From Pseudomonas sp. MM211 (GTDB taxonomy: Bacteria > Pseudomonadota > Gammaproteobacteria > Pseudomonadales > Pseudomonadaceae), in contig NZ_CP081942.1 in NCBI RefSeq assembly GCF_020386635.1, positions 4,278,001-4,342,000 on the forward strand: DNA of 64,000 nt, in the 5' to 3' direction. The position numbers were made by a program, and so were the translations under genes. Position 1 is the stretch's first letter. Every line of letters begins with the position of its first letter. Below are positions 47,237 through 57,135 of the stretch, piece after piece. Under the pieces are notes generated by a model that ran no database searches, was not told the origin of the DNA, and was given only the letters and a program-made list of their open reading frames with translations.

Positions 47237-48271
47237 ATGCCCCAACCGCTCGACCACAGTGATCAAACCCGACGCATGATGCTCAGAACATTGCTGTGGG
47301 TAACGATGTGCTTCGGGGTACTTTTCTCGATATTTAACGCAACCCGCGGGCTCTGGCTGCTGGTGAGCCTTGAAGTGGTCTATACGCTGCTGTCGCTGTA
47401 CATGCTGATGGTCGTCGAGCGTACCCGGCACTTGCGGGCATTGACCATCATCTACCTGATTCCCTTCCTGAGCGTGATGATGCTCACCCTGGCCAACCCA
47501 CATACATCGGTGGGTATATTTGCCTGGATCCAGACCATCCCCATCATCCTCTACCTGCTGCTCGGCCTGCGCCTGGGGCTGATCGGCTCACTATTTTTCG
47601 TCAGCCTGGGGCTGTACCTGTATACCCAGCATTACGCCGAAAAAGACCCGATGGACAACCTGGGTTTTATGCTCGACATTGGCCTGGCGAGCCTGGCAAT
47701 CACCATCTTCTCCCATACCTATGAACGAAGCAGGGTTATCACCGAAAGGCGGCTGATCGAGCTGATCAGCACCGATAACCTCACAGGCCTGGCCAACCGT
47801 TCGAAACTTGCCGAAGTGTTCCATCGCGAGCGCAACCATGCCCGCCGCAACGATACCCCGCTGGCCCTGGTGTATCTGGATATCGATCACTTCAAGCAGA
47901 TCAACGACCGCTTCGGCCATGAAGCGGGCGATCAGGCACTGTGCCATTTCGCCACCGTGCTATCGCAGCGCCTACGCGCTACCGACCTGCTCTGTCGGCT
48001 GGGTGGCGAGGAGTTTGCGGTGTTACTACCCAATGCCAACGCCGCGCAGGCCGCCGCGATTGCCGAGAACCTGCGTGAGCGCCTCGCGGGTATGCCCGTG
48101 GAGCTCAAGGGCACGCCGTTGCAAATGACGCTCAGCGCCGGGGTCGCTAACCTCGGACAGGATGGCGAACGCCTGGACGAGCTGATGAGCGCAGCAGATC
48201 GGCGCACCTATGCAGCGAAACGCGCGGGACGTAATCAGGTCGTCAGCGATGAGGCGACAGCCGCCACCTGA
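47237..48271 (+). CDS. Membrane-bound diguanylate cyclase with I-site
   Basis: 344 residues from the ATG at 47237; a TTG at 47234 directly precedes it. About six membrane helices fill residues 15-165. The GGDEF domain reads GGEEF at 256-260, and the RxxD inhibitory site RATD (247-250) lies exactly five residues before it, so feedback inhibition by cyclic di-GMP is expected, unlike the cyclase at 34190. Confidence 0.9.
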   Translation: MPQPLDHSDQTRRMMLRTLLWVTMCFGVLFSIFNATRGLWLLVSLEVVYTLLSLYMLMVVERTRHLRALTIIYLIPFLSVMMLTLANPHTSVGIFAWIQTIPIILYLLLGLRLGLIGSLFFVSLGLYLYTQHYAEKDPMDNLGFMLDIGLASLAITIFSHTYERSRVITERRLIELISTDNLTGLANRSKLAEVFHRERNHARRNDTPLALVYLDIDHFKQINDRFGHEAGDQALCHFATVLSQRLRATDLLCRLGGEEFAVLLPNANAAQAAAIAENLRERLAGMPVELKGTPLQMTLSAGVANLGQDGERLDELMSAADRRTYAAKRAGRNQVVSDEATAAT

Positions 48272-48421
48272 TAACCGCCTTGGCATTGAAAACACATGCG
48301 TTTTTCGTTCTGCCAAACACCACGCCACCTCGAAAAAGCCCGCGCCAAGCCTGGCAGGTAGCCGCAGCGCGGCTATGCTGAAACTCCATATCGTCCCCCG
48401 GAATCTGCCCAGGAGCATCAT

Positions 48422-49243
48422 ATGGATATCGCCAGCCTCTTCGCCGAACTGCACACCCTGCCCAGCGTTCCCAAGGTCGCCCAGGATCTAATCCAGCAAT
48501 TCGACAACCCCGCCACCAGCCTGGAAAGCGTGGCGCGCAATATCGAGCGTGACCCGGTGATCGCCGCCAAGGTGCTACGCCTGGCTAACTCGGCACGCTT
48601 TCGTGGCTCGCGCGAGGCCAGCAGCGTGGAGGATGCGGCCATGCGCCTGGGCTTCAACACCTTGCGCACCCTGGTGCTTGCTTCGGCCATGACCGGCGCC
48701 TTCAAGGTCGACACCGGCTTCGACCTGAAGAGTTTCTGGATTCGCAGCTTTCGCGTTGCCAGCATCGCGCGCGCCCTGGCCAAGCAGCTCAAGCTGGACG
48801 CTGACGCAGCCTTCACCTGCGGCATGATGCACAACATCGGCGAGCTGCTGATCCAGAGCGGCGCCCCGGACTTCGCCCGCCGCCTGAACCGTCATCCGCA
48901 CCGCGAGGCCGCGGCCCAGGCTGCCGAGGAAACCCTGCAACTGGGGTTCGGCTACCCGGAAGTCGGCGCCGAGCTGGCACGCCGCTGGCAGTTGCCGGCA
49001 CTGATCCAGAACGCCATCGCCTATCAGGGCAAACCCGGCCAAGCGCCGGACGGCGGCCAATATGCGCGCCTGGTGGCGCAATCCATTCATGTTGAGGAAA
49101 GCCTCGAGGCACACGGTCTGACCGACGAAGCCCGCCAGGATCTGGAAGGCCCGCTGTTCGAGGAAGTGGATCTGGGCAAACTGTTCGAGGCGCTGCCAGC
49201 GGTACTGGAAGCCGACAAGGCGTTTGGCGAATTGCTCGCGTAG
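48422..49243 (+). CDS. HDOD-domain signalling protein
   Basis: A 273-residue protein of the HD-related output-domain family, start after AGGAG. LPSVPKVAQDLIQQFDNP then IERDPVIAAKVLRLANSA and CGMMHNIGELLI are typical; the HD metal residues are not conserved, as usual in HDOD. These proteins take part in signal transduction, often next to cyclic di-GMP genes, as here (150 bases after a cyclase gene). Its partner is unknown. Confidence 0.88.
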   Translation: MDIASLFAELHTLPSVPKVAQDLIQQFDNPATSLESVARNIERDPVIAAKVLRLANSARFRGSREASSVEDAAMRLGFNTLRTLVLASAMTGAFKVDTGFDLKSFWIRSFRVASIARALAKQLKLDADAAFTCGMMHNIGELLIQSGAPDFARRLNRHPHREAAAQAAEETLQLGFGYPEVGAELARRWQLPALIQNAIAYQGKPGQAPDGGQYARLVAQSIHVEESLEAHGLTDEARQDLEGPLFEEVDLGKLFEALPAVLEADKAFGELLA

Positions 49244-49304
49244 GCGCGCGCTTCTGAATGATGCGACGGTGGCGCATCCAGCATGATCGGCGGAGAAGCC
49301 ACCA

Positions 49305-49330
49305 ATCGCCGGCAAGCCGGCTCCTACGGA
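49305..49330. repeat. REP-type hairpin
   Basis: ATCGCCGGCAAGCCGGCTCC has the arms GCCGG/CCGGC and the trailing CTCCTACGG common to Pseudomonas REP sequences. It lies between the convergent HDOD and UPF0149 genes. Confidence 0.65.
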
Positions 49331-49337
49331 GTCCGGC

Positions 49338-49982
49338 TCACTGCATGCAGCACTGCTTGTACTTTTTGCCGCTGCCGCAGGTACACGGGTCGTTACGGCC
49401 AACTTTGGTCTCGTCACGACGCACCGGCAGCAACGGCTCAAGGTGCTCCTGCCAGTACGCGTAAATAGCCACCGCAGCCGGTTCGAGCGTGGCGACGGAG
49501 GCATCGTACTCGTCGTCGGACATGGCATTGAGCGCTTCCGAGCCGCTCTCGGCACCGTGCAGAATGATCACCGCCAACGAGGCTTCCAGCGCCTCTGGCA
49601 ACCCATCATCGAGCCAGCCGGCAGTATTCGCGCCACGCAGGTAACCGGCGCACCACTCGGAAACGATCAGCTTTTCGCCCTTGCCATTAGCGTCGGCCAG
49701 GAAGATCGCCTCGTAATCGTCCGGCTCTTCACCAAGCATGTAAGCCGCTTCGCTCATCAGCTCGATGGCCAGCTTTCTGAAGGTTTCCGCCTCCTTGTCG
49801 CTCGGCCAGCGCGGCAACTTGTCAGCCCAGATAGCCGGGTACCAGGTGCCGGGGTCGATCTGCCGTGGCCCCGACACGATGCCGGCAAAGAAACCATCCA
49901 GCTCGCTGGCGGACAGAATGGAATCATCGTTGCCGTACTTGAGCAGCAACTGGTCGAGCTTTTCGAGCCCCTTGTTATCCAT
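49338..49982 (-). CDS. UPF0149 (YecA-type) protein with SEC-C zinc motif
   Basis: 214 residues. The N-terminal UPF0149 part has [21 protein letters not shown] and [11 protein letters not shown]; the C-terminal SEC-C motif [18 protein letters not shown] binds one zinc through its Cys cluster. These proteins are linked to SecA or chaperone-type roles in E. coli, without certainty for this member. The first residues [14 protein letters not shown] form a helix. Confidence 0.88.
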   Translation of the reverse strand: MDNKGLEKLDQLLLKYGNDDSILSASELDGFFAGIVSGPRQIDPGTWYPAIWADKLPRWPSDKEAETFRKLAIELMSEAAYMLGEEPDDYEAIFLADANGKGEKLIVSEWCAGYLRGANTAGWLDDGLPEALEASLAVIILHGAESGSEALNAMSDDEYDASVATLEPAAVAIYAYWQEHLEPLLPVRRDETKVGRNDPCTCGSGKKYKQCCMQ

Positions 49983-50063
49983 CGAAAACGCTCCCCGGCA
50001 AAAAAGGCCGCTAATGTCCCACAGTTAGCCATCGCCCAAAAGCCTTGCCGGCAATTGTGCCGA

Positions 50064-50975
50064 TCAATGCCCTGCCGTGATTGCTTCGATGAAGCGCTCA
50101 CGCAGCCAGATCGACCCCGGGTCATGGTGCGCCCTCGGGTGCCAGGCCATCGAAAACTGGAACTGCGGAATATCGAATGGCAGGTCGACCACTTCGAGCA
50201 GGGAATCGTAGCGAGCCAGCAAGCGGCTTGGCATGGTTGCCACCTGATCGCTGTGCGCCAATACCAAGGCGACCTGGTTGTAGCTGGGCACGGCCATGGC
50301 GACGTGGCGTACACGCCCCAGATCCGCTAGAACATCGTCGATGGCGGTATGAAAATGCGCCCGTTGCGACACGATCACATGCTGCAGCTGGCAGTACTCA
50401 TCCAGGGTCGGCACCACCTTGCCACGCGGGTGGCCAATGCGCTGGGCCATCAGGAAGTGATCACTCTTGAGGAAGCGAATCTTCAATACATCCGGAATCC
50501 TGGCCGCATCACCGAGAAACAGATCGACTTCACCGCGCGCCATGCGCTCGACCAAACCTTCTTCGCTTGCCGGAATCGAGGCAATGCGCAGTCCTGGGTT
50601 TTGCAACGCTGCGGCCTGAGCCATCACCGAGAGCCCGGCGATGGTGAATACGTTGTCGTTGGCAGCGATGACGAAGGTTCGCCGCGAGGTTGTGGGGACG
50701 AACTCGCTGTCGCTCACCACCGCCTTACGCAGGCCTGCCAGCGCCTGGCCAAGCGGCCCGCGCAGCTCCAGCGCTCGCGGGGTCGGCACCATACCGCGCC
50801 CGTTGCTGGATGGCATCAGCAGTGCATCGCCGAACAACACGCGCAGCCGCGAAAGCTGCCCGGACAGGGTCGACTGGCTGATGTTCAGACGCCGGGCGGC
50901 GCGGGTGACATTCTGCTCTTCCAGCAGCACGTCAAGCGAGATCAACAGGGGAAGCTCGGAGCGCCTGATATCCAA
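50064..50975 (-). CDS. LysR-family regulator
   Basis: 303 residues. The N-terminal helix-turn-helix (LLEEQNVTRAARRLNISQSTLSGQLSRLR) is followed by the ligand-binding domain from about residue 95. It resembles the NodD-like branch more than the usual CysB type. It is divergent from the exported hydrolase gene at 51133 and probably controls it. The inducer is unknown. Confidence 0.87.
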   Translation of the reverse strand: MDIRRSELPLLISLDVLLEEQNVTRAARRLNISQSTLSGQLSRLRVLFGDALLMPSSNGRGMVPTPRALELRGPLGQALAGLRKAVVSDSEFVPTTSRRTFVIAANDNVFTIAGLSVMAQAAALQNPGLRIASIPASEEGLVERMARGEVDLFLGDAARIPDVLKIRFLKSDHFLMAQRIGHPRGKVVPTLDEYCQLQHVIVSQRAHFHTAIDDVLADLGRVRHVAMAVPSYNQVALVLAHSDQVATMPSRLLARYDSLLEVVDLPFDIPQFQFSMAWHPRAHHDPGSIWLRERFIEAITAGH

Positions 50976-50982
50976 ATTACCA

Positions 50983-50993
50983 ATACCTCGTAT
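50983..50993. promoter_or_regulatory. Candidate LysR binding dyad
   Basis: ATACCTCGTAT is an ATAC/GTAT inverted repeat lying eight bases upstream of the LysR start, in the divergent promoter region. LysR sites often have such partial dyads; the assignment is weak. Confidence 0.3.
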
Positions 50994-51132
50994 GGAATCT
51001 GCCCACTCACACCCTTGAGCTTGGCGGCGTTAGCTTAGCAGCACCCGAGCAAACAACCTGTATTGGCTTACAGGCATCCTTAATACCGATACCTGATCGA
51101 GCCCGAGCGAACCAATCGACAACGGAGCATTC

Positions 51133-52116
51133 ATGTCTCGCACGCCCCTCACCCTCCTCCTCAGCGCCCTGACCCTTGCCACTGCCGGCGCGCTCCCCGC
51201 CCATGCTGCACAACCGGCGCTGGCAGCGAGCGCAACAACCGAGCAGGCCACCCAGGCCGGTTACTACCGCTTCAATATAGGTGAGCTGCAGGTCACGGCA
51301 CTGAGCGACGGTTCGGTTCCGGTGGACAGCCATGCGCTGCTCAAGGGGCTGTCCACCGAGCAGATCGACAAACTGCTCGCGCGCGGCTTCCAGACCAATC
51401 CGGTGGAAACCTCGATCAACGCCTTTCTGATCGACACCGGCAAGCGTCTGGTACTCGTCGATACCGGCGCAGGCACTCTGTTCGGCGCCCACACCGGCGG
51501 CAAGCTGCTGGGCAGCCTGGCGCAGATCGGCGTGAAGCCGGAGCAGATCGATGACATTCTCATCACCCACCTGCACAGCGACCACAGCGGCGGCCTGGTT
51601 CAGGGCGGGCAGATCGTGTTTCCCAATGCCGTGGTGCACGTGGCCAAGAGCGATATCGACTATTTCCTGGCAGCCGACCGCCAGAACGGCGTACCCGGTT
51701 ACGACAAGTCCTACTTCAAGATCGCCGGCGACAGCATCTCGCCCTACCTGGCATCGGGTCAGGTGAAAACCTTCGAGGGCAGCAGTGAAGTGCTGCCAGG
51801 AATCACCACGATCCCAGCGCCCGGCCATACGCCCGGGCACAGCAACTTCCGCCTGAAGAATGGGGAAGACAGCATCACCTTTATCGGCGATCTGGTGCAT
51901 GTCTATGCCGTGCAGATGCCCAACCCGAAGGTCACCATCGATTTCGACCTCGACCAACCGAGTGCCTCCGCCCAGCGCAAGAACCGTTTCGACGCCTTCG
52001 TCAGCCAGCGCGAGCGCATTGCCGCTGCTCACCTGCCCTATCCCGGCATCGGCCATCTACGCCGGGACGGCCAGGGCTATGCCTTCGTACCAGTGGACTA
52101 CCGTTTCCGGCCATAG
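51133..52116 (+). CDS. Exported metallo-beta-lactamase-fold hydrolase
   Basis: A 327-residue protein with a signal peptide (cleavage near PAHAAQ, residue 26). The zinc signature is THLHSDHSGG (His146, His148, Asp150, His151), with the later His in APGHTPGHS and FIGDLVH. The pattern resembles periplasmic lactonase or organophosphate hydrolase-like enzymes. Start after CGGAGC. Likely controlled by the divergent LysR. The substrate is unknown. Confidence 0.85.
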   Translation: MSRTPLTLLLSALTLATAGALPAHAAQPALAASATTEQATQAGYYRFNIGELQVTALSDGSVPVDSHALLKGLSTEQIDKLLARGFQTNPVETSINAFLIDTGKRLVLVDTGAGTLFGAHTGGKLLGSLAQIGVKPEQIDDILITHLHSDHSGGLVQGGQIVFPNAVVHVAKSDIDYFLAADRQNGVPGYDKSYFKIAGDSISPYLASGQVKTFEGSSEVLPGITTIPAPGHTPGHSNFRLKNGEDSITFIGDLVHVYAVQMPNPKVTIDFDLDQPSASAQRKNRFDAFVSQRERIAAAHLPYPGIGHLRRDGQGYAFVPVDYRFRP

Positions 52117-52238
52117 GGCGCCTGCTGGCAGGGCTGGCCGCCGGCTTCAGGCAACCAACCGGCGGCTCGGGGTGTCCTCCGCCCCGCAGGCCGTTACAAT
52201 GCGCACCTCGACCGTGCTCAGCCCTATAAAGAAAAAAC

Positions 52239-54242
52239 ATGTCCTTGCCCAAGAACCACCTGGAACTGCTCAGCCCTGCCCGTGATGTCAGCATCGCCCG
52301 CGAGGCCATCCTGCATGGCGCCGACGCCATCTATATCGGCGGCCCGAGCTTCGGCGCGCGGCACAACGCGTGCAACGACGTCAGCGATATCGCCGGGCTC
52401 GTGGAGTTCGCGCGCCGTTATCACGCCCGGGTGTTCACCACCATCAACACCATCCTGCATGACGATGAGCTGGAGCCAGCGCGCAAGCTGATCCACCAAC
52501 TCTACGACGCGGGCGTGGATGCGCTGATCGTGCAGGACCTGGGCGTGCTGGATCTGGATATTCCGCCGATCGAGCTGCATGCCAGCACGCAGACGGACAT
52601 CCGCACCCTGGATCGGGCCAAGTTCCTCGACCAGGCCGGCTTCTCGCAGCTGGTTCTGGCCCGCGAGCTGAACCTGCAGGAAATACGCGCCATCGCCGAT
52701 GAAACCGATGCCGCCATCGAATTCTTCATCCATGGCGCGCTGTGCGTGGCCTTCTCCGGCCAGTGCAACATCTCCCACGCCCAGAATGGCCGTAGCGCCA
52801 ATCGCGGCGACTGCTCCCAGGCCTGCCGCCTGCCCTACACCCTAAAGGACGATCAGGGCCGCGTGGTCGCCTTCGAGAAGCACCTGCTGTCGATGAAGGA
52901 CAACAACCAGAGCGCCAACCTGCGCGCCCTGGTCGAGGCCGGCGTACGCTCGTTCAAGATCGAAGGCCGCTACAAAGACATGGGCTACGTGAAGAACATC
53001 ACCGCCTACTACCGCCAGCGTCTCGACGACATCCTCGAAGAGCGCCCGGATCTCGCCCGTGCCTCCAGCGGCCGCACCGCGCATTTCTTCCTGCCTGATC
53101 CGGACAAGACCTTCCACCGCGGCAGCACCGACTACTTCGTCACCGACCGCAAGGTCGATATCGGCGCCTTCGATTCGCCGACCTTTACCGGCCTCTCCGT
53201 TGGCCACGTCGAGAAAGTGAACAAGCGCGACCTGATCGCCGTCACCCATGAGCCACTGTCCAATGGTGACGGCCTCAACGTGCTGGTCAAACGCGAAGTG
53301 GTGGGTTTTCGCACCAACATCGCCGAGCTGAAAGAAGAGTTCGAAGAAGACGGCGAGAAGCGCTGGCGCTATCGCGTCGAGCCCAACGAGATGCCGGCCG
53401 GCATGTTCCGCCTGCGCCCCAACCATCCGCTGAGCCGCAACCTCGACCACAACTGGCAGCAAGCGCTGCAGAAGACCTCGGCAGAGCGCCGCATCGGCAT
53501 CCAGTGGCAAGCAGCGCTGCGCGAAGAACGCCTGACCCTGACCGCAACCAGCGAAGAAGGCCTGAGCGCCACCGCCAGCCTGGACGGCCCATTCAGTGCC
53601 GCCAACAAGCCGGAGCAGGCCCTCGACGGGCTGCGTGATCTGCTCACCCAACTGGGCACTACCATCTACCACGCCCAAGGCGTAGAACTGGATGCACCCC
53701 AGGCGTTCTTCGTGCCGAACTCGCAGCTCAAGAACCTGCGCCGCGAGGCCATCGAAGCACTCACCGAAGCCCGCATCGCCGCCCACCCACGTGGCGGGCG
53801 CAAAGCAGAAAGCACGCCGCCCCCGGTGTATCCGGAGTCGCACCTGTCATTTCTGGCCAACGTCTACAACCACAAGGCACGCGAGTTCTACCATCGCCAC
53901 GGCGTGCAGTTGATCGACGCGGCCTACGAGGCCCACGAAGAACTGGGCGAAGTGCCGGTAATGATCACCAAACATTGCCTGCGCTTCTCCTTCAACCTGT
54001 GCCCGAAACAGGCCAAGGGCGTCACCGGCGTGAAGACCAAGGTCGCGCCGATGCAACTGGTACACGGCGATGAAGTGCTGACCCTGAAGTTCGACTGCAA
54101 GCCCTGTGAAATGCACGTGATCGGCAAGATGAAGGGCCACATCCTCGGCCTGCCACTCGCCGGCAGTGCCGCGGCTCAGGTGGTCGGCCATATCACCCCC
54201 GAGGATCTGATGAAAACCGCACGACAGCGCGCGCCGCACTGA
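52239..54242 (+). CDS. rlhA: 23S rRNA C2501 hydroxylase, U32 peptidase family
   Basis: A 667-residue protein of the YdcP/RlhA type. The N-terminal TIM-barrel-like U32 domain (LELLSPARDVSIAREAILHG, IYIGGPSFGARHNA, DIGAFDSP later) carries the Cys cluster HGALCVAFSGQCNISH...NRGDCSQACR that holds an iron-sulfur-type site or similar. The long C-terminal part with DUF3656 character ends in KFDCKPCEMHVIGK. In E. coli RlhA this enzyme hydroxylates C2501 of 23S rRNA with prephenate-dependent chemistry. The name rests on length and family. Confidence 0.85.
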   Translation: MSLPKNHLELLSPARDVSIAREAILHGADAIYIGGPSFGARHNACNDVSDIAGLVEFARRYHARVFTTINTILHDDELEPARKLIHQLYDAGVDALIVQDLGVLDLDIPPIELHASTQTDIRTLDRAKFLDQAGFSQLVLARELNLQEIRAIADETDAAIEFFIHGALCVAFSGQCNISHAQNGRSANRGDCSQACRLPYTLKDDQGRVVAFEKHLLSMKDNNQSANLRALVEAGVRSFKIEGRYKDMGYVKNITAYYRQRLDDILEERPDLARASSGRTAHFFLPDPDKTFHRGSTDYFVTDRKVDIGAFDSPTFTGLSVGHVEKVNKRDLIAVTHEPLSNGDGLNVLVKREVVGFRTNIAELKEEFEEDGEKRWRYRVEPNEMPAGMFRLRPNHPLSRNLDHNWQQALQKTSAERRIGIQWQAALREERLTLTATSEEGLSATASLDGPFSAANKPEQALDGLRDLLTQLGTTIYHAQGVELDAPQAFFVPNSQLKNLRREAIEALTEARIAAHPRGGRKAESTPPPVYPESHLSFLANVYNHKAREFYHRHGVQLIDAAYEAHEELGEVPVMITKHCLRFSFNLCPKQAKGVTGVKTKVAPMQLVHGDEVLTLKFDCKPCEMHVIGKMKGHILGLPLAGSAAAQVVGHITPEDLMKTARQRAPH

Positions 54243-54337
54243 TACAGTAACAAGGGCTCAGGAAGAGCCCATTTCATAAAGCACCTGACGGTGGCTAGAA
54301 TGATTTAAAGCTGGTGACGAGCGCGCGGGAGAACGTA

Positions 54338-54589
54338 ATGGTACAAGTGAAGAAGAAAGGCCTTAGTGAGGCTGAGACTCAGAACCTTGAGAGCATGATC
54401 CCAGAGCTGGCGACAGGCGCCACACACACAGCCTACGTGAAAGCTTTGGCTGCCGGACATACCGTAATTCGCACACAAGGCTCGCAGCTCGTAGCGACGA
54501 ATGCGGACGGAGAAGTGCAAGTCATCGGTGCAGCACCTCCCTTGCACAAGGTGAAAAAAGGACAACCTTTCAAGATTCGGTCGGCGTAG
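54338..54589 (+). CDS. Putative antitoxin-like partner of the zeta-type protein
   Basis: 83 residues from the ATG at 54338, after GGGAG. The sequence (MVQVKKKGLSEAETQNLESM, then VKALAAGHTVIRTQGSQLVA and HKVKKGQPFKIRSA) is unlike classical epsilon antitoxins. It ends four bases before the zeta gene, so the two are coupled, which is the usual toxin-antitoxin layout. Antitoxin function is inferred from position only. Confidence 0.6.
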   Translation: MVQVKKKGLSEAETQNLESMIPELATGATHTAYVKALAAGHTVIRTQGSQLVATNADGEVQVIGAAPPLHKVKKGQPFKIRSA

Positions 54590-54593
54590 AGAC

Positions 54594-55334
54594 ATGTCGG
54601 TACCGAGGCTTCGCGTCTTTGCCGGCCCTAACGGATCGGGTAAGAGCACCATCAAGGATGTTTTGCCAGCACACCTGATCTATATCTACGTCAATGCCGA
54701 TGAAATCGAGAAGGAGGTCAAAGCCACCGGCCGGGTGGATCTGACACCTTTCGAAGTGGCGACCAGCCAAGATATATTTCAAGCGTTCTTCGCCAATCAT
54801 GGATTGGTTCTGCATGCGGGGCTGAAAAATCAGGTGGGGCAGATAGCTGTCGACGGCCAATTCATCGTGTTCAATGGCATTGTGATGAACTCCTATCATG
54901 CCTCAGTGATTGCAGACTTCATCCGCCACGAATTGATCGCCAGGAAGGCCAGTTTCACCTTTGAGACGGTTATGTCATCACCTGACAAGGTGGAGTTCAT
55001 CAAGATGGCACGAACCAAAGGCTATCGCACCTATCTCTATTTCGTCGCCACGGAAGATCCCGCAATCAACATAAACCGGGTCGCCAACCGCGTGAGCGAT
55101 GGAGGCCATGGCGTTCCTGAAGACAAAATCGTCGAGCGTTACTGGCGTACTCTTGGGTTGCTACCCGAAGCCATACAAGCATCCAGCCGCGCATACCTGT
55201 TCGACAATTCGGGAGATCGCGCGGTGCTCGAGGTCGAGATTACAGATAGCGAAGAAGCCGAGTTCAAGATCGACAATCTTCATAGCTGGTGCATGACGGC
55301 GCTCGAAGCCCTGGCGAATCAACCAGCGAGTTGA
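54594..55334 (+). CDS. Zeta-toxin-like P-loop kinase
   Basis: 246 residues. Walker A AGPNGSGKST is at 10-19, followed by NADEIEK (substrate loop), FTFETVMSS (Glu124 region) and RVANRVSDGGHGVPEDKIVERYW with conserved Arg residues: the zeta-toxin/Gpn-like fold that phosphorylates UDP-N-acetylglucosamine or related nucleotides in characterised members. No signal peptide. GC content is a little lower than that of the neighbours. A terminator follows. The substrate here is not known. Confidence 0.85.
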   Translation: MSVPRLRVFAGPNGSGKSTIKDVLPAHLIYIYVNADEIEKEVKATGRVDLTPFEVATSQDIFQAFFANHGLVLHAGLKNQVGQIAVDGQFIVFNGIVMNSYHASVIADFIRHELIARKASFTFETVMSSPDKVEFIKMARTKGYRTYLYFVATEDPAININRVANRVSDGGHGVPEDKIVERYWRTLGLLPEAIQASSRAYLFDNSGDRAVLEVEITDSEEAEFKIDNLHSWCMTALEALANQPAS

Positions 55335-55348
55335 CCCCGAAATAAAAC

Positions 55349-55375
55349 AGGGCCACGAGAGCGCGGCCCTATTTG
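55349..55375 (+). terminator. Terminator after the zeta-type gene
   Basis: AGGGCC (55349-55354) and GGCCCT (55365-55370) pair, extended by CG/CG with a mismatch, followed by ATTTG; the reverse strand carries TTTTATTT on the other side, so it may also serve the convergent gene. Confidence 0.6.
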
Positions 55376-55386
55376 CTCGCCAACAA

Positions 55387-56700
55387 CTACTTCAACTGAC
55401 TGGCAAATCGCTCAACAGCGGCCAGCACCTGCTTGGCGCCCTGGCGGATTTCGACGATCACCTCGCCGGCCTCGTTGGCAAGCTCCAGACCGGCTTCGGC
55501 CTGGGTACGGCTGCTGGCCATATCGCGTACCGCAGCGTCCACCAGCTTCTGGTTTTCCTGAACCACGCCGACGATTTCCTCGGTGGCGCTACTCGTGCGG
55601 CTGGCCAGTTGTCGAACTTCATCGGCGACTACGGCAAAACCACGGCCCTGCTCACCGGCACGTGCTGCTTCGATGGCGGCGTTGAGCGCCAGCAGGTTGG
55701 TCTGCTGGGCGATGCTGCCGATGGTCTGCACCATGGTGCTGATCAGCACTGACTGCTTGCCCAGCGCTTCGATGCCCTGGGATGCGGAGGTCATTTCCTC
55801 GGAAATGCGCTGCATGGTCTGCACGGTATCGGTCACCACCTGGGCGCCACGCTGAGCCGTGGTGTCGGTCTGCTGGGAAATCCCGTAGGCGATGCCGGCA
55901 GCGTCGTTGACCTCTTCCTCACGGTTGACCTGGTCAGTGATAACGGTGGCGAACTTGACCACCTTGTAGAGTTTGTCCTGAGTGTCGTGTACCGGGTTGT
56001 AGGTCGCTTCCAGCCAGACCACCCGGCCATGGCTGTCGATGCGCTTGAAGCGGCCAGCGACGAACTCGCCCCGATTGAGGCGCTCCCAGAACTGCTTGTA
56101 CTGGGGAGTATGGGTTTCCTGAGGATCGCAAAACAGGCTGTGGTGCTTGCCCTTGATGCGCTCCAGACCATAACCCATGGCCTGCAGAAACTGATCGTTG
56201 GCGGTCAGTACATTGCCACTGAGGTCGAACTCGATCACGGCCGTAGAACGCAGCAGCGCGTTGATGAAGTCCTCGTTCTCCCGTGCCCGGTTCATGGTCT
56301 CGGTAATTTCTGTCCCGAAGCACTGGATACGCCGCACCACGCCGCTCTCGTCCACCACAGGTTGCCAGCAGGCCTGAATCCATACCAGCGCGCCATCTGC
56401 GCGCAGGAACCGATAGCGGTCACGCACCGAACCACCGGTTCGAACCGACTCGCGCAGGTTCTTGAAGCACGGCAAGGTCTTCACGTATGGCGGCACGATA
56501 TCGCTCATCGGCCGGTTGCTCAGCTGCTCGACGCTATAACCGACGAAGCGGGTGAAGTTGGCATTGCAATCGATGATTCGATACTCGGGATCGACCGTCA
56601 GCATGATCATCTCGGTCTGGATACCCTGGTACAGCTGCCGCAGCAATGACAGTTCGGCATCCTTGGTCTGCAACTCTTTTTTCAAGCGACTACCGAACAT
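55387..56700 (-). CDS. Soluble PAS-PAS chemoreceptor (BdlA-like)
   Basis: 437 residues without a membrane helix. Two PAS domains lie near residues 28-125 and 150-250 ([32 protein letters not shown]), followed by the receptor signalling domain with [22 protein letters not shown]. This layout and length are those of the biofilm-dispersal protein BdlA as I remember it. The ATG at 56700 is seven bases after GGGAG, better placed than the ATG at 56706. Gene order alone does not prove BdlA identity. Confidence 0.82.
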   Translation of the reverse strand: MFGSRLKKELQTKDAELSLLRQLYQGIQTEMIMLTVDPEYRIIDCNANFTRFVGYSVEQLSNRPMSDIVPPYVKTLPCFKNLRESVRTGGSVRDRYRFLRADGALVWIQACWQPVVDESGVVRRIQCFGTEITETMNRARENEDFINALLRSTAVIEFDLSGNVLTANDQFLQAMGYGLERIKGKHHSLFCDPQETHTPQYKQFWERLNRGEFVAGRFKRIDSHGRVVWLEATYNPVHDTQDKLYKVVKFATVITDQVNREEEVNDAAGIAYGISQQTDTTAQRGAQVVTDTVQTMQRISEEMTSASQGIEALGKQSVLISTMVQTIGSIAQQTNLLALNAAIEAARAGEQGRGFAVVADEVRQLASRTSSATEEIVGVVQENQKLVDAAVRDMASSRTQAEAGLELANEAGEVIVEIRQGAKQVLAAVERFASQLK

Positions 56701-57135
56701 GCTCATTCTCCCTAAGCAATCTTGTAAGAGGTCATCGGCCACTCAGGCGTTTTATTGAGCGACCTCAAGAACAGCGCGACTGCATTGCCGATCTGCCATA
56801 AAGCATAGAGGGCAGGTGCACAGCCATGAGAGTTTCAGATTAAAAAAGGCGCGACGCTGATGAGCCGACAACGTGGAAGCAAATTGACATTAGCCCTCTA
56901 TGAAAGTGCGACAACAAATACCGACTCGCGGCACTCTCACCGCACACATCAGCGACCACTCAATACTTCGAAAACCTCATTCGGTAAAACGCCGGATCGG
57001 GCTTGCCTCACAAACGTGACCACAGTACTGGCTTCATCACTGCATGAGTTCTAAGATGGCGCCCCCTCGCAGGCCAGAGCATCAGATGCCTGCGTAGCGT
57101 TCCCTCCCCGCTCCTGTTTTTTTCAAGGAAGAAGC
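56701..57135. other. Intergenic region between divergent units
   Basis: 435 bases. A + strand frame at 56860-57054 (64 residues) has no ribosome site or recognisable sequence and I do not call it. Presumably it holds promoters for the chemoreceptor and for the lipoprotein operon. Confidence 0.45.

Noticed and set aside
56860..57054. 64-residue frame upstream of the lipoprotein operon
   Set aside because: No ribosome site, low-complexity Ser/Thr/Arg composition, no recognisable sequence.
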